Numbered from the stretch's first letter, positions 41,621 to 51,638 are shown. The stretch is 64,000 bases of DNA from Thalassobius sp965218685 (GCF_965218685.1 NZ_OZ244657.1:2666001-2730000), one strand, 5' to 3'. Numbers and translations: made by a program. Notes: a model not told the origin generated them from the letters alone.

Positions 41621-43021
41621 ATGTCCACCCAAGTCGTGACCCGCTTCGCCCCCTCACCCACTGGTTATCTGCACATTGGCGGCGCGCGCACTGCCCTGTT
41701 CAACTGGCTTTATGCGCGGGGCCGTGGCGGCAAGTTTCTGCTGCGGATCGAGGACACGGACCGCGAGCGCTCGACCCCTGAGGCAACACAGGCGATCCTG
41801 AAGGGCATGGACTGGCTGGGGCTGGACCATGATGGCGAGGTAGTCAGCCAGTTCGAACGCGCCGACCGTCACGCCGAGGTCGCCCTGCAGCTGCTGGCCG
41901 AGGGCAAGGCCTATAAGTGTTTTGCCACCCAAGAGGAAATCCAGGCCTTCCGCGAGGCCGCGCGGGCCGAGGGCAAATCGACGCTATATCGCAGCCCCTG
42001 GCGCGACGCCGATCCCGCGACCTTCCCCGATGCCCCCTATGTAGTGCGGATCAAAGCCCCGCGAGATGGCGAAACCATCATTCGCGATCAGGTTCAGGGC
42101 GACGTGACCATCCGCAATGATCAGCTGGACGACATGATCCTGTTACGTTCGGATGGCACCCCGGTTTACATGCTGGCCGTTGTTGTTGATGACCATGATA
42201 TGGGTGTGACCCACGCGATCCGCGGGGACGATCACTTGATGAACGCCGCCCGTCAGCAGATGGTATATGATGCGATGGGCTGGGACGTGCCGGTTTGGGC
42301 GCATATCCCGCTGATCCACGGGCCGGACGGAAAGAAATTGTCGAAACGCCACGGTGCGCTGGGGGTCGAGGAATACCAGGCGATGGGTTATCCGGCCGCT
42401 GGCATGCGCAACTATCTGGCGCGTCTGGGCTGGAGCCATGGCGATGACGAGTTCTTTACCGACGCACAGGCCAAGGAATGGTTCGATCTGTCGGGAATCG
42501 GCAAATCCCCTGCCCGTTTTGACTTCAAAAAGTTGGAAAATCTGTGCGGTCAGCACCTTGCATCGTCTGACGATGCCGCAGTGCTGCATGAACTTCTTGC
42601 TTTCCGGAAGGTCACCGGACAGAAAGAATTGTCTGAAGAGAAAAATATCCTGCTGTCAAAAGCAATCTACTGCCTGAAGGGTGGCGCCAAAACCTTCCCT
42701 CAACTTATTGAAAAAGCTGAATTTGTATTTGCAGATCGGCCGATTCAACCGGATCAGAAAGCGGCGAAGAACCTGGATGATGTATCCCGTGGTATACTGA
42801 AAGAATTGACGCCGCAGTTGCAAAATGCTAGCTGGACCCGAGACGAGCTGGAGGCGACCGCCACCCAGTTCGCAGAAGCGCAAGGGTTGAAGTTCGGCAA
42901 GCTTGCCGGACCCATCCGAGCCGCCCTTGCCGGGCGCGCCGCAACCCCCAGCGTTTTCGATATGATGCTGGTTCTCGGGCAGGAGGAGACACTTGCCCGC
43001 TTGACCGACGCAGCGGCCTGA
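41621..43021 (+). CDS. gltX: Glutamate--tRNA ligase
   Basis: Class I aminoacyl-tRNA synthetase charging tRNA-Glu (perhaps also tRNA-Gln in the indirect pathway usual in Alphaproteobacteria). The 466 residues include RFAPSPTGYLHIGGARTAL (HIGH motif), LRIEDTDRERS, and KLSKRHGA (KMSKS motif, about residue 240), then the anticodon-binding helical domain. The 3' part (about 42530-42830) is visibly more AT-rich than the first half, though the frame is intact. gltA follows after about 90 bp. Confidence 0.97.
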   Translation: MSTQVVTRFAPSPTGYLHIGGARTALFNWLYARGRGGKFLLRIEDTDRERSTPEATQAILKGMDWLGLDHDGEVVSQFERADRHAEVALQLLAEGKAYKCFATQEEIQAFREAARAEGKSTLYRSPWRDADPATFPDAPYVVRIKAPRDGETIIRDQVQGDVTIRNDQLDDMILLRSDGTPVYMLAVVVDDHDMGVTHAIRGDDHLMNAARQQMVYDAMGWDVPVWAHIPLIHGPDGKKLSKRHGALGVEEYQAMGYPAAGMRNYLARLGWSHGDDEFFTDAQAKEWFDLSGIGKSPARFDFKKLENLCGQHLASSDDAAVLHELLAFRKVTGQKELSEEKNILLSKAIYCLKGGAKTFPQLIEKAEFVFADRPIQPDQKAAKNLDDVSRGILKELTPQLQNASWTRDELEATATQFAEAQGLKFGKLAGPIRAALAGRAATPSVFDMMLVLGQEETLARLTDAAA

Positions 43022-43114
43022 GGAGGAACGGATAATCCGTTAATCAATCCTTGCGCCTAGCAATTACCAATGCCCGTGCGGTCCGCGCATGAGGCCAGTG
43101 ATGAAGGGAACACC

Positions 43115-44413
43115 ATGACTGATACTAACAAAACAGCCACGCTGAGTTTCGATGACAAGACCATCGAACTGCCCATCCTGTCCCCCTCGGTTGGTCCTGA
43201 TGTCCTCGACATCCGCAAGCTCTACGCCCAAGGCCACGTCTTTACCTATGACCCCGGTTTTACCTCGACCGCGGCGTGTGACTCGACCATCACCTATATC
43301 GACGGTGACGAAGGCATCCTGCTGCACCGTGGCTATCCCATCGACGAGCTGGCCGCCCAGTCGCACTATCTGGAAGTCTGCTATTTGCTGCTGTACGGCG
43401 AGCTGCCCACCGCGGCCGAACTGGAAAAATTCGAGACGACGATCACCCGTCACACGATGATCCACGAGCAGATGCACAACTTCTTCCGTGGGTTCCGCCG
43501 CGATGCGCACCCGATGGCCACCATGGTTGGGGTTGTGGGGGCAATGTCGGCCTTCTATCACGACAGCACCGACATCAGCGATCCGCGCCAACGCGAGATC
43601 GCCTCGCATCGCCTGATCGCCAAAATGCCGACCATCGCTGCAATGGCGTACAAGTACTCGATCGGTCAGCCCTTCGTGTACCCGCGCAACGATCTGTCCT
43701 ATGCGGCCAACTTCCTGCACATGTGCTTCTCGGTTCCGGCTGAAGAGTATCACGTGGACCCGATCCTGGCCCGCGCCATGGACCGCATCTTTACCCTGCA
43801 CGCAGATCACGAGCAGAACGCCTCGACCTCGACCGTGCGTCTGGCGTCGTCGTCCGGCGCGAACCCGTTCGCCTGTATCGCTGCCGGCATCGCCTGCCTG
43901 TGGGGTCCGGCCCACGGTGGCGCCAACCAGGCGTGCCTTGAGATGCTGAAAGAGATCGGCACCCCCGATCGCATCCCCGAGTTCATCGCCCGCGCCAAGG
44001 ACAAGAACGACCCGTTCCGCCTGATGGGCTTTGGCCACCGCGTCTACAAGAACCGCGACCCCCGTGCGACCGTGATGAAACAGTCGGCCGACGAAGTGCT
44101 GGAACTGCTGGGCGTGGAAAACAACCCGCTGCTGCAGGTTGCCAAGGAACTGGAGCACACCGCTCTGAACGACCCCTATTTCATCGACAAGAAACTGTTC
44201 CCGAACGTGGACTTCTACTCGGGCATCATCCTCGAGGCGATGGGCTTCCCGACTTCGATGTTCACTCCGATCTTCGCCATGTCGCGGACCGTGGGCTGGA
44301 TCTCGCAGTGGAAAGAGCAACTGGGCGATCCGCAGATGAAAATCGGCCGTCCCCGTCAGCTGTACCTGGGCGAAAACGCGCGCAGCTACACCGATGTCGA
44401 AGACCGCGGCTAA
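43115..44413 (+). CDS. gltA: Citrate synthase
   Basis: Condenses acetyl-CoA and oxaloacetate at the entry of the TCA cycle. The protein of 432 residues starts at ATG 43115 (MTDTNKTATL) with an AAGGGA site upstream. Catalytic segments are visible: WGPAHGGANQACLEML (His), GFGHRVYKNRDPRA (His) and FYSGIILEAMGFP (Asp). The N-terminal LDIRKLYAQGHVFTYDPG is typical of the type II enzyme of Gram-negative bacteria. A terminator follows 25 bp after the stop. Confidence 0.97.
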   Translation: MTDTNKTATLSFDDKTIELPILSPSVGPDVLDIRKLYAQGHVFTYDPGFTSTAACDSTITYIDGDEGILLHRGYPIDELAAQSHYLEVCYLLLYGELPTAAELEKFETTITRHTMIHEQMHNFFRGFRRDAHPMATMVGVVGAMSAFYHDSTDISDPRQREIASHRLIAKMPTIAAMAYKYSIGQPFVYPRNDLSYAANFLHMCFSVPAEEYHVDPILARAMDRIFTLHADHEQNASTSTVRLASSSGANPFACIAAGIACLWGPAHGGANQACLEMLKEIGTPDRIPEFIARAKDKNDPFRLMGFGHRVYKNRDPRATVMKQSADEVLELLGVENNPLLQVAKELEHTALNDPYFIDKKLFPNVDFYSGIILEAMGFPTSMFTPIFAMSRTVGWISQWKEQLGDPQMKIGRPRQLYLGENARSYTDVEDRG

Positions 44414-44437
44414 GCCAAGGCTTCAAAGAAAAAAGAA

Positions 44438-44464
44438 ACGCCGTCCCACAGGGGCGGCGTTTTT
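44438..44464 (+). terminator. Intrinsic terminator of gltA
   Basis: A 10-bp stem with one wobble pair (ACGCCGTCCC / GGGGCGGCGT), a 3-nt loop and a T-run (TTTT at 44461-44464). Confidence 0.88.
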
Positions 44465-44523
44465 CGTTTGGGCATCAAAAAAGGGCGCGGCCAGATGGCG
44501 GCGCCCCTTGTCATTCGGATGGC

Positions 44524-45300
44524 TCAGCGGCCCTCGAAGTGCGGCGGGCGCTTCTCGGTAAAGGCCAGCACGCCTTCTTTGAAATCGCGGCTTTGCCCGC
44601 ATTTCCCCTGCGCGCGCCCTTCCAGAGCCAGCTGTTCGTTCAGCGTATTATCCCAGCTGCCGCGGATCGCCTCTTTGACGTGCTGATAGGCCATGGTCGG
44701 GCCCTTGGCCAAATGCGCGGCGCGGGCCTTCCAGATGGCTTCGAATTCAGCGTCGGGAACGGCCTCCCAGATCATACCCCAATCATCGGCCTGCCGAGCG
44801 CTGATCTTGTCGGCGAACAGCGCAGCGCCCATGGCCTTGGCGCTGCCCATGTTGCGCGTCATCCAATAGGTGCCGCCTGCATCGGGAACCAAGCCGATCC
44901 GCGTGAAGGCCTGCAGGAAATAGGCGCTTTCGGTCGCGATCACCACGTCGGCCGCCAGCGCAAGGTTGGCCCCTGCCCCCGCAGCCGGACCATTGACGGC
45001 GCAGATCGTGGGGATTGGGCAATCGAAGATCGCCTTCAGCATGGGCATGTATTCATCGCGCAGGGTGCGTTCCAGATCCAGGTTGGCAGCGTTCGCCCGA
45101 TCGCTTAGATCCTGCCCCGAGCAAAATGCCTTACCGGCGCCGGTGATCACCAGCACACGGGCCGATTGACCGGCCTCGCGGGCGGCATTGGCCACCTCGG
45201 CGCGCATCTGCGTGTTCAGGGCGTTCATCTTGTCTGCGCGGTTCAGCGTCAGCACGGCGATGTCGTCGGCGATCTCGAAAGTGATGGTTTGATAGTCCAT
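44524..45300 (-). CDS. Enoyl-CoA hydratase/isomerase (PaaG-like)
   Basis: Crotonase-fold enzyme of 258 residues. LTLNRADKMNALN, GAGKAFCSGQDLSDR and AVNGPAAGAGANLALAADVV form the oxyanion-hole segments, and GLVPDAGGTYWMTR the second active-site loop. The FCSGQDL and C-terminal FTEKRPPHFEGR forms resemble PaaG (epoxyphenylacetyl-CoA isomerase) more than short-chain enoyl-CoA hydratases, but there are no other paa genes here, so the substrate is open. Confidence 0.88.
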   Translation of the reverse strand: MDYQTITFEIADDIAVLTLNRADKMNALNTQMRAEVANAAREAGQSARVLVITGAGKAFCSGQDLSDRANAANLDLERTLRDEYMPMLKAIFDCPIPTICAVNGPAAGAGANLALAADVVIATESAYFLQAFTRIGLVPDAGGTYWMTRNMGSAKAMGAALFADKISARQADDWGMIWEAVPDAEFEAIWKARAAHLAKGPTMAYQHVKEAIRGSWDNTLNEQLALEGRAQGKCGQSRDFKEGVLAFTEKRPPHFEGR

Positions 45301-45372
45301 GCGGCGGGCTCCGGTTTCCTGTTCGGGCGCAGCTTAACCGACCACCCGGTCAGGTAAAGGGCAAACCGCGCG

Positions 45373-45828
45373 TCACTCTTTCATAATTTCGCGCAAGCGT
45401 TCCTGCTCTTCTGCGCTCAGCTCTTGCGAGGGCCCCTCGGAAGTGATCGAACGGCGGCGCACATAGGTCAGCCCCAGCCCCAACGCCAGGATCAACATCA
45501 GGGGGCCGGCGCCCCACAGAACCCAGTTCACGCCGCCAGTCAATGGCTTCAGCAGCACGTATTCACCATATCGGTCAACGACATAGTCCACGACCTCGGT
45601 GTTAGTGTCACCTTCCAGCAGACGCTCGCGGACCAGGATGCGCAAATCACGGGCCAGCTCGGCGTTGGAATCATCGATGCTTTCGTTACGGCACACCAGG
45701 CAGCGCAGGTCCTTGGAAATTTCTCGCGCACGGGCCTCGAGCGCGGGATCGTCCAGAATTTCGTCTGGTTGCACTGCATAGGCAGGAACGGCCAACAGCA
45801 GGCAAAAAGCGAGGATCAGGCGTTTCAT
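45373..45828 (-). CDS. ccmH: Cytochrome c maturation protein CcmH
   Basis: Thiol reductase of the heme lyase complex that keeps apocytochrome CXXCH cysteines reduced. The 151-residue protein has a signal peptide (LILAFCLLLAVPAYA), the redox motif in LRCLVCRNESIDDSNA, and a single C-terminal transmembrane helix (about 102-122, NWVLWGAGPLMLILALG). Its start overlaps the end of ccmF by 4 bp. Confidence 0.95.
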   Translation of the reverse strand: MKRLILAFCLLLAVPAYAVQPDEILDDPALEARAREISKDLRCLVCRNESIDDSNAELARDLRILVRERLLEGDTNTEVVDYVVDRYGEYVLLKPLTGGVNWVLWGAGPLMLILALGLGLTYVRRRSITSEGPSQELSAEEQERLREIMKE

Positions 45829-47789
45829 TCCGCGGGTACTCCGGCAGGTTGGCGCTTGCGGGCGCCGGCGGCAACGCGGTAGCGGCGGTCCGACAGGCTT
45901 AGCGCACCGCCCAAAGCCATCAGGATCGAGCCACCCCAGATCCAGTTCGCCAGAGGCTTATAGTAAACGCGAACGGCCCAGCCCCCGTTTTCCTGCGGAT
46001 CCCCGATCACGGCATAGATGTCACGCAGGAAACCACCGTCGATCGCGGCTTCGGTCGTGGGCATACGGGCGACGGGATATTGGCGTTTTTCAGGATGCAA
46101 GGTCGAAATGGCGCGCCCGTCTTTGGACAGCTCCATCGTTGCCATGGTCGAGAAATAGTTCGGGCCCTGCACACGGTTCACCTCGGTCAGACGCAGGGTA
46201 TAGCCCGCGACCTCGAAAGGTTCGTTCAGCTGGACGACGCGAATATCCTCTTGCTCCCACGCCATCAGGCCCGCAACGCCCAGCATGGTGATGCCCAGCC
46301 CGCCATGGGCAACGGCCTTGCCCCAGTCGGCGCGCGGCAGGCGCGTCAGGCGCGCAAAACGTCCGCTGCGGCCGGTGCGGCTCCAAAGATCGACCGCAGC
46401 CCCGGCAACCAGCCAGGCGCCCAGAAAGACACCGATAGGGCCGAACAGGCTGCGACCGGATTGCATGGCCCAAGCCAAACCGGCCAGCGCCAGCGCCAAT
46501 ACCAGCGCGGGCACCAACGGCTTGAAGGTCCGCCTTATCGAGGCCCTTTTCCAGGGCATCATCGCGCCAATTGGCAGAACGAGACCAAGCACCAGCATGA
46601 AGGGCGAAAACGCCATGTTGAAGAACGGTGCCCCAACCGAAAGTTTCCGGTCGAAGGCGATCTCGGCCACCAAGGGCCAGATCGTGCCGATGAAGACCAC
46701 GAAACAACTGACGGCCAGCAGGATATTGTTCAGCACCAGCCCGCTTTCACGGCTGATCAGACCAAAGACGCCCTTGGCCTCCATCGCGGTGGCGCGCGCG
46801 GTGAACAGCATCAGCGCCCCGCCCATGAATACTGCCAGAATGGCCAGAATGAACACGCCTCGTTCGGGATCGTTGGCAAAGGCGTGCACGCTGGTGATCA
46901 CACCCGAGCGCACGATGAACGTGCCGATCAGGCTGAACCCAAACGCCATGATCGCCAGCAGGATGGTCCAGCTTTTCAGGCTTTCACGTTTTTCGACAAC
47001 AACGGCCGAGTGCAGCAGAGCCGCCGCGATCAGCCAGGGCATAAAGCTGGCGTTTTCGACCGGGTCCCAGAACCAGAAGCCGCCCCACCCCAGTTCGTAA
47101 TAGGCCCACCAAGACCCAAGACCGATACCGATTGTCAGGAAAATCCATGCGGCCAGTGTCCACGGGCGCACCCAGCGGCCCCAGGCTGCGTCCACGCGCC
47201 CCTCGATCAAGGCGGCGACGGCAAAGCTGAACGCCATGCTCAGCCCCACATAGCCCAGATACAGGAACGGCGGATGGAAGGCCAAGCCGGGGTCCTGCAA
47301 AAGCGGGTTCAGGTCCTGGCCGTCAAAGGGCGGCACGGCCATGCGCAAAAACGGGTTCGAGGTGAACAGGATGAAAGCAAAAAACGCCACCGACACCGCC
47401 GATTGCACCGCCAGAACGCGCGCTTTCAGCGTCGGGGGCAGATTGCCGCCGAACCAGGCCGCCATCGCACCGAAAAGCGTCAGGATCAGCACCCACAGCA
47501 GCATCGAGCCCTCGTGGTTGCCCCAAACGCCGGACACTTTGTACAGCATCGGCTTGGCAGAATGTGAGTTCGCCACCACAAGGCGCAGCGAAAAGTCCGA
47601 GGTGACAAAGGCATAGGTCAGCGCGGCAAAGGAAAACGCAGTCAGCAAAAACTGCAGGTTCGCGGCCGGTTCGGCAACGGCCATCCAGCCGGGCCAGCGC
47701 TTATGCGCACCAATGAGGGGAACGATGGCCTGCACGACGGCGACCAATGCGGCAAGGATAAGGGCGAAGTGGCCAAGCTCTGTAATCAT
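45825..47789 (-). CDS. ccmF: Cytochrome c heme lyase subunit CcmF
   Basis: Integral membrane core of the heme lyase that attaches heme to apocytochrome c at the periplasmic face. The 654 residues contain about 14-15 helices and the tryptophan-rich WWD domain GGFWFWDPVENASFMPW (near residue 236), WGNHEGSMLLWV, and histidines for heme ligation. In most bacteria ccmE lies directly upstream of ccmF; here the DNA upstream is a transporter-bearing segment and ccmE is 8.7 kb away. Confidence 0.96.
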   Translation of the reverse strand: MITELGHFALILAALVAVVQAIVPLIGAHKRWPGWMAVAEPAANLQFLLTAFSFAALTYAFVTSDFSLRLVVANSHSAKPMLYKVSGVWGNHEGSMLLWVLILTLFGAMAAWFGGNLPPTLKARVLAVQSAVSVAFFAFILFTSNPFLRMAVPPFDGQDLNPLLQDPGLAFHPPFLYLGYVGLSMAFSFAVAALIEGRVDAAWGRWVRPWTLAAWIFLTIGIGLGSWWAYYELGWGGFWFWDPVENASFMPWLIAAALLHSAVVVEKRESLKSWTILLAIMAFGFSLIGTFIVRSGVITSVHAFANDPERGVFILAILAVFMGGALMLFTARATAMEAKGVFGLISRESGLVLNNILLAVSCFVVFIGTIWPLVAEIAFDRKLSVGAPFFNMAFSPFMLVLGLVLPIGAMMPWKRASIRRTFKPLVPALVLALALAGLAWAMQSGRSLFGPIGVFLGAWLVAGAAVDLWSRTGRSGRFARLTRLPRADWGKAVAHGGLGITMLGVAGLMAWEQEDIRVVQLNEPFEVAGYTLRLTEVNRVQGPNYFSTMATMELSKDGRAISTLHPEKRQYPVARMPTTEAAIDGGFLRDIYAVIGDPQENGGWAVRVYYKPLANWIWGGSILMALGGALSLSDRRYRVAAGARKRQPAGVPAE

Positions 47790-48263
47790 GCCTCGGTTAT
47801 AGAGCTTTGATTTTGCTCATCCAATCCGATTCGGGTATCAGACGTGATCACATTGTCGCGCCCTATACTTTTGTTCAGTGGATCGAAGGTTCGAATCCTT
47901 CGCGGCTCCTCACTTTACAAAATCAGAACAAAGACTTGGGCGCATGGGGGTATGCATACGCGTTTGATGGCGATTTTCGCGAAAGCGGTGTGGCGGCAGA
48001 TATCCTTGTGGCCATTCAGCAACTGCAAACATCCCCCAATTTAGGACAACCCCGATTCTAAATCGGTTTTCCAAGGTCATATGAGTTTTAAAGGTGAAGA
48101 AGCGGCCCAGACCTGCCGTTAACCATCGCACCTTTTGCGACGCCGACCCAGTTTTCACAACGCAGCACCAAAATAACCACGAGGGGTTTTTGACCTGCCT
48201 CAATGCCTCAAGTGCAGATATGCCCAAACTGTGATCGGTAGATAGTAGGGCATTCAACCAATC
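47790..48263. other. Intergenic region between ccmF and the P-type ATPase
   Basis: About 470 bp containing the divergent promoters of ccmF and the ATPase gene and a tRNA T-arm-like fragment at 47885-47909. Otherwise it has no gene I can support; an 84-codon frame at 47807-48061 runs through the tRNA-like fragment and has no recognisable product. Confidence 0.55.
47885..47909 (+). other. tRNA 3'-end-like fragment (T-arm plus acceptor-like strand)
   Basis: GAAGG-TTCGAAT-CCTTC forms a perfect T-stem and T-loop, followed by GCGGCTCC like an acceptor 3' strand and then TCA in place of CCA. No D-arm, anticodon arm or 5' acceptor strand is found upstream, so it is not an intact tRNA. Such pieces are typical remnants of integration at a tRNA 3' end. 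Confidence 0.45.
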
Positions 48264-50864
48264 ATGCATTCTGAGAACCCGCCAGATCAGGCAAGAGGCC
48301 TGACCAGTGAAGAGGCTGCCAAACGGCTGGAAGAACACGGCCCAAACGCATTGGCCGAAGCTAAGTCGACTCCGGTATGGCGCATTCTTCTTCGCCAGTT
48401 CACAGGTCTTTTGGTTCTGTTGCTGATCGCCGCAGCGATGGTCGCCTTGGCGTTGGGCGAGCATATCGACAGCATTGCAATTGGCATGGTTGTTCTCTTG
48501 AACGGGGTACTTGGGTTCGCACAGGAATGGCGCGCCGAGACGGCCCTGGCTGCGCTGCGCAACATGCTGGCCCCGATGGCGCGTGTAGTCCGGGATCAAC
48601 AACTGGTTGCAATTGATCGGCGCGAAATTGTTCCCGGGGATTTGATCCTGTTGGATTCCGGCGACCAGGTGCCAGCTGACGCAGTTCTGATCTCGGCACT
48701 GGAGCTGCGGGTCGATGAAAGTGTTTTGACCGGCGAGTCTGCGCCAGTCGCCAAGTCGCTGCGGTCTGAAAACGCTGACAACCGCGTGCTGATGGGGACT
48801 CATTTGGTTTCGGGCCGGGCCGAGGCCATTGTCGATGCGACAGGGCCAAATACAGCCTTTGGCAAGATTGCCACCCTGACTGGTTCCGTCGGCGAGAAGG
48901 AAACCAACCTGTCTCGGCAGTTGGGCAGGCTTGGTGCGCAATTGGGGCTTGTTTCACTAAGCGTCGGCGCCGCGGTCGCACTGGTGGGGGTTATTGCGGG
49001 ACGTGACGTGATTGACATGGTCATGACCGGGCTTTCCATGGCGGTGGCGATCGTACCCGAAGGTCTGCCAGCGGTCGTGACGATCAGCCTCGCGCTTGGG
49101 GCAGCGGCGATGGTACGTCAAAAGGCTCTGGCCCGGCGGTTACAGGCGATGGAGACCCTTGGCTCTGCCTCGGTGATCTGTACCGATAAGACCGGCACCC
49201 TGACCGAGAATATGATGACGACCGAACGGCTGTGGATTGCTGGCCATCAATTTGAAGCCACCGGGACAGGGTATGACCCGGCTGGCCGGATTCTACTTGA
49301 GGGGCAGCCAATCCGATATGGCTCGGATACCGATCTGGATGCTGCTTTGGATGTGATGGTGGGCTGCACCCATGCCGAGCTTCGGCGGGAAGGCGCGCAG
49401 TGGCAGATGATAGGAGACCCGACCGAAGGGGCATTGATGACCTTCGCCTATAAAGGTTGGACCGCCATGCCGGTTGGCAAGGCCTTGTCAGAGATACCTT
49501 TCTCGTCCGAGCGCAAGCGAATGAGCACTGTTCGGTGGCAAGGCCAAAACCTGATCCAATTGGTCAAGGGTGCCCCCGAACAGGTTCTGGACGTGTGCAC
49601 CCACTGGCGTGGGCCAAAGGGGACAGCCCGACTAACCGCCCAGGATCGAGACAACATCCTAGATGCATACGCCACCTATGCAGCGCGGGGTTTACGTGTA
49701 ATCGCACTGGCGCGACGCGAAGTCTCGCAGGCAGAAGTCAAGGAAGAGCAGCTTGAATTCATCGGCCTGGTCGGAATGGTCGACCCGCCACGCCCCGAGG
49801 TTCGCGCGGCCATTCAGGCATGCAGGTCTGCCGGTATCCGCGTGATCATGATTACGGGTGACGGCCCTCTGACCGCGCGGGCCATTGCTGAAAAATTGAA
49901 CTTTCCAGTCGAGCGGACCATCACCGGAGCCGAGCTTGAAAATATTGATGATGAAGCTCTGGCACAGCTTCTCAAACAGCCCGTTTTGTTTGCTCGTACG
50001 TCACCCGCACACAAAATGCGCTTGATCCGAACTTTGCAGTCGCAGGGGCATATCGTGGCAATGACGGGTGATGGTGTTAACGACGCTCCTGCCCTGAAGA
50101 AGGCAGACATCGGCGTGGCCATGGGCACGCGTGGCACCGATGTGGCCAAAGATGCGGCGGATCTGGTTCTGCTGGACGACAACTTTGCCACGCTAGAGCG
50201 CGCCATCCGCGAGGGGCGCCGTCAATTCGCCAATATCCAGCGGTTCGTGCGATACCTCTTGTCCTCTAACGCGGGCGAAGTGGTCGCGATCCTCGTGAAC
50301 CTTGCCTTGGGTGGTCCGCTGATCTTTCTTCCAACTCAGATCCTGTGGATGAACCTCGTTACCGACGGTGTCACGGCACTGATGTTGGGGTTGGAGCCGG
50401 GAACGCCTGACCAAATGACCACGCCGCCGCGTGATCCTAAGGCCGGGATACTAAACCGTACCGCAATGTGGATCATTCTGGCCTTCGGTGCCTACACAGG
50501 TACGGCCAGCCTCTATCTGTTTCACACCTTTTTGCACGAGGGTGAGATCGTCGCACGTACAGCAGCCTTTAGCGGTATGGTCTTGTTCGAGAAAGTGAGC
50601 GTTTTTGCCTTCCGGTCATTTTCGCGACCTTGCTGGCGGTTGGGCTGGTTTTCCAATCCGCTTTTGGTCTTGGCGCTACTTGCCATGATCGGAGCGCAAC
50701 TTGCCGCCGTGTATTGGCCGCCGCTACAGACCCTGCTGCGCACTGCCCCCCTTGGATGGGAGCACTGGCAGATGATCGCTCTTTTTGCTGCCCCGTTGAT
50801 TGTTGTGCCCGAGATCATCAAAACACTGCGGGCCAAACCTGCCGAACAGGACGCTACCTACTAG
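48264..50864 (+). CDS. P-type cation-transporting ATPase (P2-type, Ca2+-ATPase-like)
   Basis: An 866-residue ATP-driven cation pump. Domains: N-terminal cation-ATPase segment (about 5-70), actuator domain with VDESVLTGESAPV (TGES), helix 4 with the PEGLP motif, phosphorylation site Asp308 in CTDKTGTLTENMMTT, nucleotide domain with KGAPEQVLD, hinge MTGDGVNDAPALKKADIGVAMG, and six C-terminal helices. PEGLP and the arrangement of helices place it among P2A/P2B calcium- or sodium/proton-type pumps rather than heavy-metal P1B pumps; the ion is not proven. It heads the accessory segment and is convergent with the TSUP gene. Confidence 0.9.
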   Translation: MHSENPPDQARGLTSEEAAKRLEEHGPNALAEAKSTPVWRILLRQFTGLLVLLLIAAAMVALALGEHIDSIAIGMVVLLNGVLGFAQEWRAETALAALRNMLAPMARVVRDQQLVAIDRREIVPGDLILLDSGDQVPADAVLISALELRVDESVLTGESAPVAKSLRSENADNRVLMGTHLVSGRAEAIVDATGPNTAFGKIATLTGSVGEKETNLSRQLGRLGAQLGLVSLSVGAAVALVGVIAGRDVIDMVMTGLSMAVAIVPEGLPAVVTISLALGAAAMVRQKALARRLQAMETLGSASVICTDKTGTLTENMMTTERLWIAGHQFEATGTGYDPAGRILLEGQPIRYGSDTDLDAALDVMVGCTHAELRREGAQWQMIGDPTEGALMTFAYKGWTAMPVGKALSEIPFSSERKRMSTVRWQGQNLIQLVKGAPEQVLDVCTHWRGPKGTARLTAQDRDNILDAYATYAARGLRVIALARREVSQAEVKEEQLEFIGLVGMVDPPRPEVRAAIQACRSAGIRVIMITGDGPLTARAIAEKLNFPVERTITGAELENIDDEALAQLLKQPVLFARTSPAHKMRLIRTLQSQGHIVAMTGDGVNDAPALKKADIGVAMGTRGTDVAKDAADLVLLDDNFATLERAIREGRRQFANIQRFVRYLLSSNAGEVVAILVNLALGGPLIFLPTQILWMNLVTDGVTALMLGLEPGTPDQMTTPPRDPKAGILNRTAMWIILAFGAYTGTASLYLFHTFLHEGEIVARTAAFSGMVLFEKVSVFAFRSFSRPCWRLGWFSNPLLVLALLAMIGAQLAAVYWPPLQTLLRTAPLGWEHWQMIALFAAPLIVVPEIIKTLRAKPAEQDATY

Positions 50865-50879
50865 TCAGCCTTGCCAGGT

Positions 50880-51638
50880 TCACCCCAGAACCAGCCGCCC
50901 CACTCCGGCCAAGCAGAACAGCAGCAGCAGCCACATGACCCTCGTTTTGAAGGATTCAGCAGGGGTCGAAAGGAAATGGCGTGATCCAAGCCAGATTCCA
51001 GCAAGCATCACAGGTGTCGCAGCCAATATCCGCCAAAAAGTAAGCATGTCATAGTGGTCTGCGGCCACCAACATCCCGCCGGTGATTACATCGGTGAAAA
51101 ACAAATAGGCGATCATTGTCGCTCGCATGGTATGCGAGGCGATCGTTGACGAGGTGAAGAAAAGGGCAAGTACCAACCCACTTAACGCGGTCGCGCCATT
51201 GACCGCCCCGGCCATCAAACCGGCTAGGAACAGCCCCAGAGTGGTGACCGAAAAGGGACGCCACGAGGATAAGAGCATCAAGGCAGTCGAAACAAAAACG
51301 ATACCGTATACACCGAGCCGCAGCTGCTGTTCCGGAAAGTACGACAGCAGGAAAACACCCGCCGGGGCACCCAGAAGGCTTGCCAACAATAAAATAGCCA
51401 GGAACCGCCGATTAATGTCGTGAAGTATGCGCGGCGCTTGGCTGCAAGACGCCAGAATTTCAAGCGCGATGGAGAGCGGTACAAGCTGCGCTGCAGGCAG
51501 GACGGGCAACAAACCCACCATTAGAATGGCTGAAAACCCAAAGCCAGAGTACCCCCTCGCAAACGAAGCGACAAAGATGACGACCGCTGCCAAGATAAGC
51601 GCAAAAGGCGGCAGGTTCAGGGTGAGATCACTTATCAT
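50880..51638 (-). CDS. TSUP-family permease (TauE/SafE-like)
   Basis: A 252-residue membrane protein with about eight helices in two repeats; FARGYSGFGFSAI near the N-terminus and GLMAGAVNGATALSGLVLALFF in the second half are family-like. TSUP members export sulfite, sulfoacetate or other small anions. The gap to the convergent ATPase stop is only 15 bp. Confidence 0.85.
   Translation of the reverse strand: MISDLTLNLPPFALILAAVVIFVASFARGYSGFGFSAILMVGLLPVLPAAQLVPLSIALEILASCSQAPRILHDINRRFLAILLLASLLGAPAGVFLLSYFPEQQLRLGVYGIVFVSTALMLLSSWRPFSVTTLGLFLAGLMAGAVNGATALSGLVLALFFTSSTIASHTMRATMIAYLFFTDVITGGMLVAADHYDMLTFWRILAATPVMLAGIWLGSRHFLSTPAESFKTRVMWLLLLFCLAGVGRLVLG

Noticed and set aside
46080..47567. 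495-codon frame antisense to ccmF
   Set aside because: Highly charged Gln/Arg/His-rich shadow translation of hydrophobic ccmF coding.
47807..48061. 84-codon frame between ccmF and the P-type ATPase
   Set aside because: It runs through the tRNA-like fragment, has no Shine-Dalgarno, and its product resembles no protein I recognise.
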